In this document: in pieces, positions 8,225 to 16,063 of the stretch
Layout of the letters: each line of letters begins with the position of its first letter
How positions within the stretch are numbered: position 1 is the stretch's first letter
NCBI GenBank assembly: GCA_963785645.1
Contig: CAWAWG010000017.1
Coordinates: forward strand, 1 to 64,000
Direction of reading: 5' to 3'
Source of the DNA: Trebonia sp963785645
GTDB lineage: Bacteria; Actinomycetota; Actinomycetes; Streptosporangiales; Streptosporangiaceae
Length of the DNA stretch: 64,000 nt
The notes under the pieces: model-generated
What the model was told of the DNA's origin: nothing
Database searches by the model: none
Seen by the model: the letters and a program-made list of their open reading frames with translations, nothing else
Position numbers and translations under genes: made by a program

Positions 8225-8609
8225 ATGAGGTCAATCATGAACCCGCGTGACTTCGTCGCGCACCCCGTCCCCGTCGATGGCTCGCAGGACCGGATGAACC
8301 GGCTTGCCGCCACCTCCGCCGAGCAGATGACCTTCGCCCTGGCATTCCTGATCGGCTTCGCCCCCGAAACCTTCGACGCGATTCTCGACGCCGCCGATCC
8401 CTGCACCGACGACCTGCTCGGTCCCGACGAAACCGAACCCGTATGCGCCCAGTGCCGCTCCCCCATTGGCATCTTCCTTAAGCACGGCTTGACCTGGCAG
8501 CACTTCAGAGGCGACAGCACCAACAGCCGGCGAACAGGAGATCTACTCCCCCGGTCACGACTCGGTGCCCTGCTGGCGCCTTCTCGAAGACGGCCTGATC
8601 CTCTGCTAA
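8225..8609 (+). pseudogene. Hypothetical protein with CxxC pair, frameshifted
   Basis: The ATG at 8225 follows GGAGGA at 8213-8218 with ideal spacing. The protein reads '..MNRLAATSAEQMTFALAFL..' and '..PVCAQCRSPIGIFLKHGL..TWQHF' to about residue 100. Near 8535 it must shift frame to continue as 'AGEQEIYSPGHDSVPCWRLL' to a TAA at 8607. The CAQC pair and later Cys suggest a small zinc-binding protein. It sits 75 bp after the small-gene cassette in the same direction. No family is recognised. Confidence 0.5.
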
Positions 8610-8795
8610 ATCCGGCTTGCCCCAGCGCCCCGTCCACCCGGCGGGGCGCTGACCTTTTCCGTGACACCGTCGCATATTCGATCTTGAATCGCTTGGACCG
8701 AATGTCCGCTCCCAGGGTTGAGCCAAAAGATCTCCGCTTGGGCGCCTCGCCAGTATCTTGTGAGGCGTCAGTGGCATGTGTGAAACTACCCTTCG

Positions 8796-8842
8796 TTCGG
8801 TAAATGATTGAATAAGTGAATCGTAAGATCTTCGTTACCGAA
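8796..8842. repeat. 8-bp inverted repeat upstream of the DUF1016 nuclease
   Basis: TTCGGTAA (8796-8803) is inverted as TTACCGAA (8835-8842) with a 31-base AT-rich spacer. Each arm is preceded by TTCGT. It lies in the otherwise empty 300-bp stretch before the nuclease gene at 8911. It could be a paired operator or the trace of a mobile-element end. Nothing else was recognised in 8610-8910. Confidence 0.35.
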
Positions 8843-8910
8843 TCGGCGGAAATGATCATTGCTGCGCCCTAGCGTGACACGCAAAGCCGCAAGCTGACCG
8901 GGTAGTGCTC

Positions 8911-9954
8911 ATGAGCGAATCAATTACCGCCACCGCCGAGTACAACGAGCTACTCGACTCCATCAAGACGACCCTCGCGGGCGGGCGGCTGCGCGCTGTA
9001 CGGGCCGTCAGCACCATCCTCGTCGAGACGTACTGGGAGATCGGGCAGGACATCCTCAGACGCCAGCAAGAGCAGGGGTGGGGTGCCAGAGTAATCGAGC
9101 GCCTCTCGGCAGACCTGCGAACAGCAAACCCAGGCATCAGCGGACTGTCTGTTCGTAACTTGCACTATATGACGTCACTAGCATCACGCTGGCCCGCAGG
9201 AATTGTGCAGCAGCCTGCTGCACAATTGCCCTGGGGCCAGATCATGGTCATCCTCGACTCCTGCCCGAACCGGGAAATCTCGGAGTTCTACGCCGGACGC
9301 GCCGCTGCGGAGGGGTGGTCCCGCGGCGCGCTGCAGGCGATGATCGCCAGCCGGCTCCACGAGCGGACGCAGCCCGCGCTCACCAACTTCGACCGGGCGG
9401 TCCCCGAAGCCGACAGAGAAGCGGTGCGGGAGATCGTTAAGGACCCTGTCGTTCTGGACTTCCTTGCTGCGGACCCGGTCCGGGAGCGCGACCTGTCCCG
9501 GGCCCTGACCGACAACCTCGCCAGGTTCCTGCGCGAGCTCGGGACCGGGTTCGCGTTCGTCGGCGCCGAGGTACCGATCAAGAGCGGGGAGCGCGAGTTC
9601 TTTCTTGACCTGCTCTTTTACCACTGCAAGCTGCACCGGTACGTGGTGTTCGAACTCAAGCTCGGCCGGTTCGAGCCGGAGCACGTCGGCAAGCTCAACT
9701 TCTACGTCCAGCTCGTTGACGATCACCTGCGCGACCAGGACCGTGACGACCCGACGCTGGGCATGCTGCTCGTCGTCGGCCGCGACCACGTCACGGTGGA
9801 GGTCGCACTGCGCGGCATCAGCACGCCGCTCGCCGTCACCGAGTGGCGGCGACTGCCTGCCAAGGTCCGTCGGGCGCTGCCGTCCGCGGAGGATCTCAGC
9901 GCAACCGTCAGCCGCACCGTCCGAGAAGTCGAGTCCGCCGCGGACTGCGCCTGA
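8911..9954 (+). CDS. DUF1016 / YhcG-type PDDEXK nuclease
   Basis: This 347-residue protein appears intact. Residues ~10-160 are the DUF1016 N-terminal helical domain ('VETYWEIGQDILRRQQEQGW', 'GISGLSVRNLHYM'). Residues ~165-330 are the PDDEXK nuclease fold: 'VGAEVPI' (Glu), 'FFLDLLFYH' (catalytic Asp) and 'YVVFELKLG' (E-x-K). E. coli YhcG is the best known relative. The family is frequently mobile and linked to restriction systems. The ATG at 8911 is chosen; a GTG at 8905 is in frame. Neither has a clear ribosome site. An old remnant of the same family lies at 4003-4080. It is transcribed alone, with a convergent oxidoreductase gene 30 bp downstream. Confidence 0.85.
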   Translation: MSESITATAEYNELLDSIKTTLAGGRLRAVRAVSTILVETYWEIGQDILRRQQEQGWGARVIERLSADLRTANPGISGLSVRNLHYMTSLASRWPAGIVQQPAAQLPWGQIMVILDSCPNREISEFYAGRAAAEGWSRGALQAMIASRLHERTQPALTNFDRAVPEADREAVREIVKDPVVLDFLAADPVRERDLSRALTDNLARFLRELGTGFAFVGAEVPIKSGEREFFLDLLFYHCKLHRYVVFELKLGRFEPEHVGKLNFYVQLVDDHLRDQDRDDPTLGMLLVVGRDHVTVEVALRGISTPLAVTEWRRLPAKVRRALPSAEDLSATVSRTVREVESAADCA

Positions 9955-9984
9955 CCCGCGGCGCTTCGGTCCCGGGCCCGGGGC

Positions 9985-10449
9985 TCAGTCGGCGCGGGAG
10001 AGCCGGATGACCGGCAGGGTGCGGTCGGTCTGGCTCTCGTAGCCGGTGAAACGCGGAACCGCCTTGGTTACCCGCTGCCAAGCCTGCGCACGGGCGTCCC
10101 CTTCAAGCTGGGTCGGGATGACCCGTAGCTCACGGCCGCCGAACTCGATCCAGACCTGGTCCGGATGCGCGGCGATGTTGTGATACCAGCCGGGATGGTG
10201 CGCTGACCCGCCAGCGGAGGCCACCACCAGCCAGGCATCGTCCCCGTCGGAGACCCTGGCCACGGCGACCTGGCGCTTCTGCCCGGTCTTGGCTCCCACC
10301 GTCGTCAGGTACAGCAGGTCCATTCCCTGGAATCGGTCCCCGGAACGGCGATGCCAGACGGCCAACATCCGCACCACGGCGCGCCCCACGGCGTTCGACC
10401 AAGGAACTCTGGCACCATGAGTGCCACCGGGCGTTTTCTCGAAACTCAT
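9985..10449 (-). CDS. F420-type nitroreductase-family oxidoreductase (Ddn-like)
   Basis: This 154-residue split-beta-barrel protein belongs to the deazaflavin-dependent nitroreductase (Ddn) group, which uses reduced coenzyme F420. Typical blocks are present: 'LYLTTVGAKTGQKRQVAVAR', 'WLVVASAGGSAHHPGWYHNI' and 'HPDQVWIEFGGREL'. Length and the GAKTG...HPGWYHN pattern are complete. It is convergent with the DUF1016 nuclease and stands alone. The substrate is unknown; family members reduce quinones and nitro compounds. Presence of this family supports an F420-making actinomycete host. Confidence 0.85.
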   Translation of the reverse strand: MSFEKTPGGTHGARVPWSNAVGRAVVRMLAVWHRRSGDRFQGMDLLYLTTVGAKTGQKRQVAVARVSDGDDAWLVVASAGGSAHHPGWYHNIAAHPDQVWIEFGGRELRVIPTQLEGDARAQAWQRVTKAVPRFTGYESQTDRTLPVIRLSRAD

Positions 10450-10789
10450 TGCATCTGTCCTTCTGACTGTTAGCGGGCAGGGCGGAAAGAGAAGTCGCGC
10501 GCCGTTGACACCCCTGTACCCAGAAGTGCTCTACCACCGCGCATTGCCGCGAGTACCCGACGGTGACCGACGGGCACTGCGCGTGGCCATCCGCGATGCG
10601 TTGGCGTACTAAAAAATGAATTCACTGAGATGATATGGCCCGCCAGCTACGGACTCACGGCTCTGCGGGTGATATTCACCGGAATTAACGGGTGTTGGAT
10701 TCGGCCGGCCGTACGTAGTACTACAGCAGCGTCTTGTGATCCCTGAGTCTTCTGGCCTAGCGAAACTCGCGGGCGACCTTCGCAGCGTC
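10450..10789. other. No intact gene; possible short C-terminal scrap
   Basis: A plus-strand frame reads 'LYPEVLYHRALPRVPDGDRR' and stops at 10612. It looks like the tail of a lost gene but has no recognisable family. Nothing is seen from 10613 to 10789. Confidence 0.3.
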
Positions 10790-10932
10790 TCAAATTAGGT
10801 CCTGATGCCGTTGGCGTGCGGCCTCGAAGAGTCGCTGACGGAGCTGTTCGCGATCGCGGCCACGGGTCTTGACGGCGTGGCAGTTGGGGCAGAGGGCGAT
10901 CATCTGGAGGGGGTCGTCGTCGCCGCCCAGGC
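10790..10932 (-). pseudogene. HNH endonuclease, C-terminal remnant
   Basis: The last 45 or so codons of an HNH gene read 'LGGDDDPLQMIALCPNCHAV', then 'KTRGRDREQLRQRLFEAARQ', and stop at 10790. This is the same C-terminus as the type IV HNH gene ending at 14507 ('LGGDDDPLQMIALCPNCHAT'), and stretches of DNA match between the two. The first zinc/HNH half is missing. Homology stops abruptly at about 10932, where a methyltransferase remnant on the other strand begins, marking a recombination joint. Confidence 0.75.
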
Positions 10933-10939
10933 CGTATGC

Positions 10940-11240
10940 TGCGAGCCGATCGGGACCGCGAGCCTGACGGGAACCTACGACATAGTGCTCATGAACGGCT
11001 GCCTGCACTACGTCCGAGATAAGAACAGCGTGCTCACCCGGGCCGCCGCGGCCAGCGCGGCAGACGCGGTCCACGCGGTCGCGCTGTTCAGCACCGCAAC
11101 CCTGGTCCCCGACGCGCACGCGGCCATCCCAGTGTTCCCCGATGAGGAAGGCGGTACCGTGGAACGGTTCTACGGCGGCTGGCGGATACTCCTCCGCGCC
11201 CGTGAACGGGGGCGTGCCGAGCACTCGCACCCCGGGCTTG
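10940..11240 (+). pseudogene. SAM-dependent methyltransferase, C-terminal remnant
   Basis: The plus-strand frame reads 'GTYDIVLMNGCLHYVRDKNS' followed by about 65 residues to 'GGWRILLRARERGRAEHSHP'. The DIVLxNxCLHYV stretch is the post-motif II/III region of class I methyltransferases. The SAM-binding GxGxG part is missing upstream, where the HNH remnant abuts. There is no start codon in context. The frame runs directly into the DUF218 gene that follows. Confidence 0.55.
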
Positions 11241-11305
11241 GCACCGCATGCTCACAGCCACATCCAGCTCGTTGCCGCCCGGCAGCCCGAGAGGACCAGA
11301 ACAAG

Positions 11306-11956
11306 GTGACACCGACCGGCAGCGACCTGCGCCACGCCCGCCTCCTGTGGGACTACCTCCGCCTGGGCGTCCCCGCCCAGGCCGCCGAGTGCCTGCTCGT
11401 CCTCGGCGGCCACGACATCGGCGTCGCCAACCGCACCGCGGAACTGTACGCGCAGGGGACGGCCCCGCTGATTGTGGTCTCCGGCGGATCCCGCGCCGTT
11501 CCGGACGGCAGCGACTTCCCCACCGAAGCCGACGCCATCGCCGACGTCCTGCTGAGCTGCGGCGTCCCCAAAGAAGCCATCCTCCTGGAACGCCTGGCCT
11601 CCAACACCAGCGAGAACTTCTGGCTGTCGGCGGAGCTGCTCCGCGACCTCGGCCTCGACCCCGCTACTTTCCTTGCGGTCGCTAAGCCGTACGGCGAGCG
11701 GCGCATCATCGCAACCGCCAGGCGCCGCTGGCCGCACAAGGCCGTCGCCGCCAGCTCCCAGCAGGTCACCTTCGACGAGTACCTGGGTGGAGACATCCCG
11801 GCCGACCGCATCCTGTCCCATCTGGCTGGCGAAGCACTCCGCCTGGAGGCCTACGCCGCCGCCGGCCTCATCGAGCCCGGTGAAACCGTCCCCGGAGACA
11901 TTCTCAACGCGGCCCACGTGCTCCAGGCGGCAGGCTTCAACAGCCGGGCCGTCTAG
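11306..11956 (+). CDS. DUF218 (YdcF/SanA-like) protein
   Basis: This protein of about 216 residues starts at the GTG at 11306, with GAGAGGA about ten bases upstream. It has the DUF218 Rossmann-like pattern: 'CLLVLGGHDIGVANRTAELY', 'APLIVVSGGSR', 'PTEADAIADVL' and 'NTSENFWLSAELL'. Family members include E. coli YdcF (binds SAM) and SanA/ElyC (envelope). Here there is no signal peptide or membrane helix, so a cytoplasmic YdcF-like role is more likely. The same frame is open further upstream, but that part belongs to a methyltransferase remnant. Confidence 0.8.
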   Translation: MTPTGSDLRHARLLWDYLRLGVPAQAAECLLVLGGHDIGVANRTAELYAQGTAPLIVVSGGSRAVPDGSDFPTEADAIADVLLSCGVPKEAILLERLASNTSENFWLSAELLRDLGLDPATFLAVAKPYGERRIIATARRRWPHKAVAASSQQVTFDEYLGGDIPADRILSHLAGEALRLEAYAAAGLIEPGETVPGDILNAAHVLQAAGFNSRAV

Positions 11957-12007
11957 CCGATGGCCCTCACCGGTTAGTTACCGGGGAAGTACGAGTTCAC
12001 CGGAGGG

Positions 12008-12059
12008 ATGTAGTTTCATGTTCGGCTTGTACATCGAACTACATGGCAGATGTAGTTCG
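12008..12059. promoter_or_regulatory. Operator cluster: three ATGTAGTT half-sites including a 10-bp hairpin
   Basis: CGAACTACAT (12035-12044) and ATGTAGTTCG (12050-12059) form a perfect 10-bp inverted repeat with a 5-base centre. A third copy of ATGTAGTT lies at 12008-12015. The cluster is 50 bp upstream of the small gene starting at 12109. The arrangement suits a dimeric repressor; the protein that binds is not identifiable. Confidence 0.5.
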
Positions 12060-12108
12060 CGGCGTAGGGTGACCACAGTCGACTATTAGCGACCGGAGAC
12101 AGTAGGGT

Positions 12109-12222
12109 ATGTCCATGGCCGATCTATCTCGTGCAATGGCCCACATGGGGCCGACGTACATGGACCTTCTGCTGAGCAGTAAGGGACTGGCTGGTGACAT
12201 CGACGAATTCGTGGATACCTGG
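12109..12222 (+). pseudogene. 5' half of a small conserved gene, split by insertion
   Basis: The ATG at 12109 (or 12115) follows a GGAGAC..AGGG purine run and reads 'AHMGPTYMDLLLSSKGLAGD' then 'IDEFVDTW'. After ACCTGG at 12217-12222 the sequence turns foreign and the frame stops at 12252. The missing half starts at 14291 with ACCTGG in the same frame: 'TWHEAPDGSTAASLSLAMYL'. Joining the two restores the pattern of an actinobacterial small-protein family (LLL..K.L..DID.FVD.WHEAPDGS..ASL.L...LGMT.DEY.LWV, from memory). Function is unknown. Confidence 0.65.
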
Positions 12223-12260
12223 TGTTACCGCCCTCGCTATTTGAACATCTAACGGCTGAA

Positions 12261-12401
12261 TTATCTGTGTGCGATTCGGCGCAGCTCTGCCAGCATCACA
12301 GGCAACTTGATCATATAGCGTGACCGCCGACGTTCTAGGGTGCGCACATACCCGCCGTTCGGCACGTCCGCCGCAGTCGTCGCCACCATGCACTCAGCCA
12401 T
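12261..12401 (-). CDS. Tiny hypothetical ORF inside the insertion
   Basis: This 46-codon frame starts at the ATG at 12401 and includes 'TTAADVPNGGYVRTLERRRS' and 'YMIKLPVMLAELRRIAHR', a basic, helical composition. It lies downstream of the nuclease gene in the same direction. No family is known and no strong ribosome site is seen. It could be real or a chance frame. Confidence 0.3.
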   Translation of the reverse strand: MAECMVATTAADVPNGGYVRTLERRRSRYMIKLPVMLAELRRIAHR

Positions 12402-12528
12402 ACAGAATAGGAAAATCTGCCGTTTCTCTCGGTCAAGATGAAGGTATCTGTGATTCCTTCTGCTGGTGAGTGCGTTTCGTTCTCGAATTCTTATATGCTG
12501 ATATCAAACAATGAAATTGGCTGCGTGC

Positions 12529-12558
12529 TTGACAACGGTCATTCTGCAAGCCTAGATT
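12529..12558 (+). promoter_or_regulatory. Candidate sigma-70-type promoter inside the insertion
   Basis: TTGACA at 12529-12534 is followed after 18 bases by TAGATT at 12553-12558. It points rightward, against the three-gene operon, so it would produce antisense RNA into the nuclease gene, or a short transcript. The surrounding 250 bases are AT-rich compared with the window. Confidence 0.35.
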
Positions 12559-12643
12559 AGCGATGTGATCGGTAGTCCCGCAAAATACGCTGAAGCAGGT
12601 TCAACAGGCTTACTTCTCCGCGTCTGCGCGGAAGAACTCAATA

Positions 12644-13256
12644 TCATGCGGAACCGACTTTCCCGAGAAGAGGGCTCGCCACTGAATCGCTTGCGAGCGT
12701 AGCAACGAAGAGCTTCTGCTTCGCAGAGACGTCTGAGCGCAGACCCAGGAATTCACGGCCGGTGCCGAGCCCGACTGGGTCTGTGTAGTACTTGGCTTCT
12801 ATTAGAAGTTCGGCATCGCGCCCGCGAGGGTCGAGGTCGAAATTTCGGCAACGATCGGCGTCAGCTTGAGGAAGCATCAGCACGTCTGCCTCGTGCACTA
12901 CCTTCGACTGGCCGACCACGCCGACCCCAGTATCGACCTCGAAGGGCGGGCCTCCGTGGGCATGCCAGCACCGCGTGAGTAAAACGGGCACTTCGTGGGC
13001 CGCCACTTGGGAGTCGCCCCGGTGCTCTGCGCAGTCGAAGTACCGTGGCAGGCCCGTCGGCGTTAGCAAACGTGATGCTATAGCCCTCGCGGCGTGCGGC
13101 GAGCAGTACGAGGCCAAACAAATACGCCTCGTACAGATCACTCCCAGCGGTCGGCGTGGGGCCTGTGGCTGTCATTGTGGTCGGCAGTGCACTCGGCAGC
13201 ACGGCGATCAATCTTGCCAGGAGTTCTGCTGGCGTTGCCGGATTCGGTGTGCTCAT
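12644..13256 (-). pseudogene. PDDEXK-like nuclease, one frameshift
   Basis: The start ATG at 13256 lies 18 bases after the upstream gene's stop. The N-terminus ('MSTPNPATPAELLARLIAVL', 'LYEAYLFGLVLLAARREGYS') is followed near 13060 by a frame change. The sequence continues as 'LPRYFDCAEHRGDSQVAAHE' and reaches '..VVHEADVLMLPQADADRCR..' and 'AELLIEAKYYTDPVGLG', ending at 12644. Asp in ADVLML and E-x-K in IEAKYY fit a PDDEXK active site. The GLGxGREFLGLxxD segment after it is shared by an uncharacterised actinobacterial nuclease-like family. Total length is about 203 residues. If the single-base shift is a sequencing error the gene would be intact. Confidence 0.5.
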
Positions 13257-13274
13257 GACCAGTCCCCTGGCATG

Positions 13275-13607
13275 TCAGAGATCATCGCCACTGCCGGTCG
13301 CATCGCTGTGCAGTCGCTCGCTTCTCGGCAACTCAGCCTGCTCGCGAAGCCGATTGGCCAGTCGGATCACCTCTCGCACCGCTGCCTCGCGCTGTTTCGA
13401 TGATTCCTGGTCAGGTAGGGTCCATTCGCCTCGCGTAGTTCCACTCAATTCCGACTCCGGAGGATCGGCAAACACCACCTCACCGCTCCAGGTCCCGGTA
13501 TCGCCATCGAGCGCAGCCTTGAGATCATCTCGAAGGCGCGTTTCGATCGCATAAGTGCCGCCGACCGCAGCCTCGACCAGATCCAGTAGACACGGCAAGT
13601 CGTTCAC
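13275..13607 (-). CDS. Hypothetical protein, middle gene of the inserted module
   Basis: This acidic 110-residue protein reads 'MNDLPCLLDLVEAAVGGTYA' and '..SSKQREAAVREVIRLANRL', with a predicted C-terminal helix. It is 18 bases upstream of the nuclease gene and 61 bases downstream of the 63-residue gene, all on the minus strand, which indicates one operon. No family was recognised. It may be a regulator or inhibitor of the nuclease (inference from operon position only). Confidence 0.55.
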   Translation of the reverse strand: MNDLPCLLDLVEAAVGGTYAIETRLRDDLKAALDGDTGTWSGEVVFADPPESELSGTTRGEWTLPDQESSKQREAAVREVIRLANRLREQAELPRSERLHSDATGSGDDL

Positions 13608-13668
13608 CTACTGTGAGCGGTCGGAGACGCACGTCGTCGGCTCTGACCCCGGACGCCCGTCCCGCATT

Positions 13669-13860
13669 TTACCGGGCGGCTCGATAGCGAAGTGCGGCGA
13701 TATCCTGGGCGGTCACCCCCTCAACCTTACCCTCAACCGCCGAGATACGCTCTTGATTAACCAACGATGACAAACCGTTCGCTGCTAGGCCCTGCTCAAG
13801 TACATTAAGCAGGATCGCAAGCTCATTTTCATTCACGTTGGACACGCCCTCCCGATCCAC
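13669..13860 (-). CDS. Small hypothetical protein, first gene of the inserted module
   Basis: This 63-residue, largely helical protein reads 'MDREGVSNVNENELAILLNV', '..QGLAANGLSSLVNQERIS' and '..VEGVTAQDIAALRYRAAR'. It is the first gene of the three-gene minus-strand operon. Its size and acidic helical content would suit an antitoxin or adaptor, but there is no recognised motif. Confidence 0.5.
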   Translation of the reverse strand: MDREGVSNVNENELAILLNVLEQGLAANGLSSLVNQERISAVEGKVEGVTAQDIAALRYRAAR

Positions 13861-14290
13861 TTACTACGGCTACATGAACGCTACAAAGAGATTAACGGAT
13901 TTGGCTACAAAAGCCCGCCATTTGACGAAGGCGACCGACCGAGCCGATAGCCCGCCCGCCGTCGGATCTGGCCATCTATCTTGGCCTCGACCAATGACAT
14001 AGACATCTTTGCGGCCACACGCACTCTTCTGCTACGAAGCTGGTAGAAGCTACCGTGCGAGGCAAGGCTGACTCGTCTGCACGCGGTCGTCATCCAAGCC
14101 GAGCTATCCCAGAGCCCTGCGGAATGACATTCTGCTCGCGGTACCCGCTGCGCCGAGTACGACAGCCCAGCCGCGCCTATTCGGCAAGGACGGTTTACTG
14201 CAGTCAGGCCCCACCGGGGTCGGTCACGCTTCGTGACGACCAGAGCCGCGCAGATCATGGTCCTATGTGCAGATAAATAAGGCCGCTAGC
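13861..14290. other. No gene recognised; right part of the insertion
   Basis: This is the region upstream of the three-gene operon up to the right-hand ACCTGG repeat. It should contain the operon's promoter, but no clear -35/-10 pair or palindrome was found. No coding sequence is convincing. Confidence 0.4.
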
Positions 14291-14605
14291 ACCTGGCATG
14301 AAGCACCCGACGGATCTACGGCCGCTTCGTTGAGCCTTGCGATGTATCTCGGCATGACCGAAGACGAGTACCAACTGTGGGTGGAGCACTCGGATTCGCT
14401 CGGGTTCATCGTGGCGGCCCGCAAAACGAAGCAGCCTGCGGGGAATCCTTGCATGGCGTGGTCTACGTGGCGCTCAGCCGCGTTCAGGCTTGCTCGGCGG
14501 CTTTGGTTAGGTTTCGTGGCGGCGCTTGGCGGTGGCGAGGAGGATCGGTTTGAGTTCGTCTCGCTTGGTGCCGCGGGTCTTGGTTGCGTGGCAGTTGGGG
14601 CATAG
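14291..14605 (+). pseudogene. 3' half of the small gene split by the insertion
   Basis: From ACCTGG at 14291-14296 the frame reads 'TWHEAPDGSTAASLSLAMYL', 'GMTEDEYQLWVEHSDSLGFI' and 'VAARKTKQPAG'. It stays open to 14605, overlapping the 3' end of the convergent HNH gene by about 100 bases. The last ~45 codons are thus probably not native. A GTG at 14265 gives it an accidental start. See 12109-12222 for the 5' half. Confidence 0.65.
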
Positions 14606-16063
14606 GGCGATCATCTGGAGGGGGTCATCGTCGCCGCCCAGGGCCAGGTCGTGGATGTGGTCGATTTCCAGGATGGGGGCACCTTTGTCGGTGCGGTCCA
14701 GGATGTCGCCGGTGCAGCGGGGATTCTCGCAGTGGCCCTCGCTGCGGAGGAGGACCGCATCCCGTGCATCTTGCGAGCGGATCGGGGTGGATGACGTTCC
14801 TGTAGCGCGCTTGGTGTCGCGATCGCGCCAGAAGACGTCGACTCTTTCGCACAGGTGCTGGTACTCGGCGGCGCGGGCCGCGAAGGACAGCTCGAGGGGG
14901 CTGGTGGCCTCGCAGTTTAGGTTCGGACAGGCCGAGTTCGCTGAGCAGCATCGTCGCGTCGGCATCGATGAAGTACTTCTCGATGAGGACGTTTACTGCC
15001 GCCGTTAGTGTCGCGGGTGACTCGCGGAGGAGGTCGTAGACAGGCTGGACCAACCCGCCGTTCGGCTGACGGGTGTCGAACCAGCGCTGCGGGACTGAGC
15101 TGCCGTGCGCCGAGGGGACCTGCTCTGGATCGGCATCGAGCTCCCACAAGCCGACATTGTGCAGCGCGGCGATCGGGTAGAAGACTCGGTCGCCCTCTCC
15201 TGGGCGACCATGACTGTTGAAAAGCGCCTTGAGCTGGTGTTGCGTCTGGCCCAGGAAACGATGCGGGGGTCGCCGTGGCGGGCGCGGGAGAACGCCCACA
15301 AGAGGGTGATCGGCTGGTAGAGGGCCGGGATGCCATTCGGGCGGTTTACATTCAGGCTGGCGAGGATTGCTTCCAAGCGGGCAGGCGTTAGATCGTCGCC
15401 GACCTGCAGCGTGAAGCCGAGCCTGCGCAGCAGGCGGCCGACCGTCGCCTCACCGCCGCTGAAGTCGCTGGCGGTCAGCGGCTCCTTGCCGGGGAGGTAG
15501 CCGTGCGCCACGCCGACGATCGCCTTTGAGTCGTAGCGCTTGCCGTTGTGGACAAGCACGTAGGAGCGGGCGGGGTGGAAGCCGTATATATCGAGGAACT
15601 CGGACTGGCCTAGTGCGTCGTAATCCTCCATCGCTTTGAGCACGGCGTCGCGGGTGATGACGTTCAAGGACACCGTCTGCTTTGTCGGCCTGGACTCTAG
15701 CGGCTCGCCGACGGCGACCTTCGCGCGGATGGACTGTGCAAGCTCGTGCATAGCCTCGGGCTCGGCGAGGAAGCGCTCGACTACCTCGCGGTCCAGAGCG
15801 CTGCCGCTGGACCTGCTTCCCGTGTAGCCGGGGAGGTGCTGGACGAGGTTACGGGTCTTCTGCGCGACATCGTTCGGGTTGCGGAACCGGGGAAGTCGGT
15901 CCTGCTGGGGGTGCAGCGTCATCTTGCGGAGGACCTCGGAGAGCTCGATGGCTCGCGGATCCTCGTGGTCGACACTGCCGCCGTTGTTCTGCATGAGGAG
16001 GTCGCACGCTAGGACGAGCTCTTCCCACTTCCAGTTCAACCGCTTGGGGCAGTCAGCTGGCAT
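14507..16063 (-). pseudogene. ScoMcrA-like type IV restriction endonuclease (HNH), two frameshifts
   Basis: Read from the ATG at 16063, four parts follow in order. First is an N-terminal helical domain ('LNWKWEELVLACDLLMQNNG', residues ~5-115). Second is a domain like the ScoMcrA head ('SYVLVHNGKRYDSKAIVGVA', 'ASDFSGGEATVGRLLRRLGF', ~125-215). Third is a sulfur-binding-domain-like region ('PITLLWAFSRAR', then 'RVFYPIAALHNVGLWELD', ~220-395). Last is a C-terminal HNH ('CENPRC', 'EIDHIHDLALGGDDDP', 'LCPNCH'). ScoMcrA (SCO4631) of Streptomyces coelicolor cuts phosphorothioated or methylated DNA. Frameshifts near 15250 (one C short in gcc-cag) and near 14930 split the gene, which would total about 519 residues. 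It points away from the NACHT gene. Its C-terminus is duplicated as a remnant at 10790. Confidence 0.65.

Larger units (their letters stand above)
12223..14296. mobile_element. ~2.07-kb insertion carrying a PDDEXK-nuclease module
   Basis: The element interrupts the small gene 12109...14605. ACCTGG occurs at 12217-12222 and again at 14291-14296. Removing the element with one copy joins the two halves in frame, so the 6-bp repeat behaves like a target duplication or crossover site. The ends show only weak mutual similarity (TTACCGCCC versus CTAGCGGCC inverted). No transposase, integrase or recombinase gene is present. Cargo on the minus strand is three genes (13860 down to 12644), with a possible tiny ORF at 12261-12401. 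Base composition is visibly less GC-rich than the surroundings. Confidence 0.6.

Noticed and set aside
13861..14296. Terminal inverted repeats on the 2.07-kb insertion
   Set aside because: The best match between the ends is about 6 of 9 bases (TTACCGCCC versus CTAGCGGCC), no better than chance expectation for an eye-picked match.
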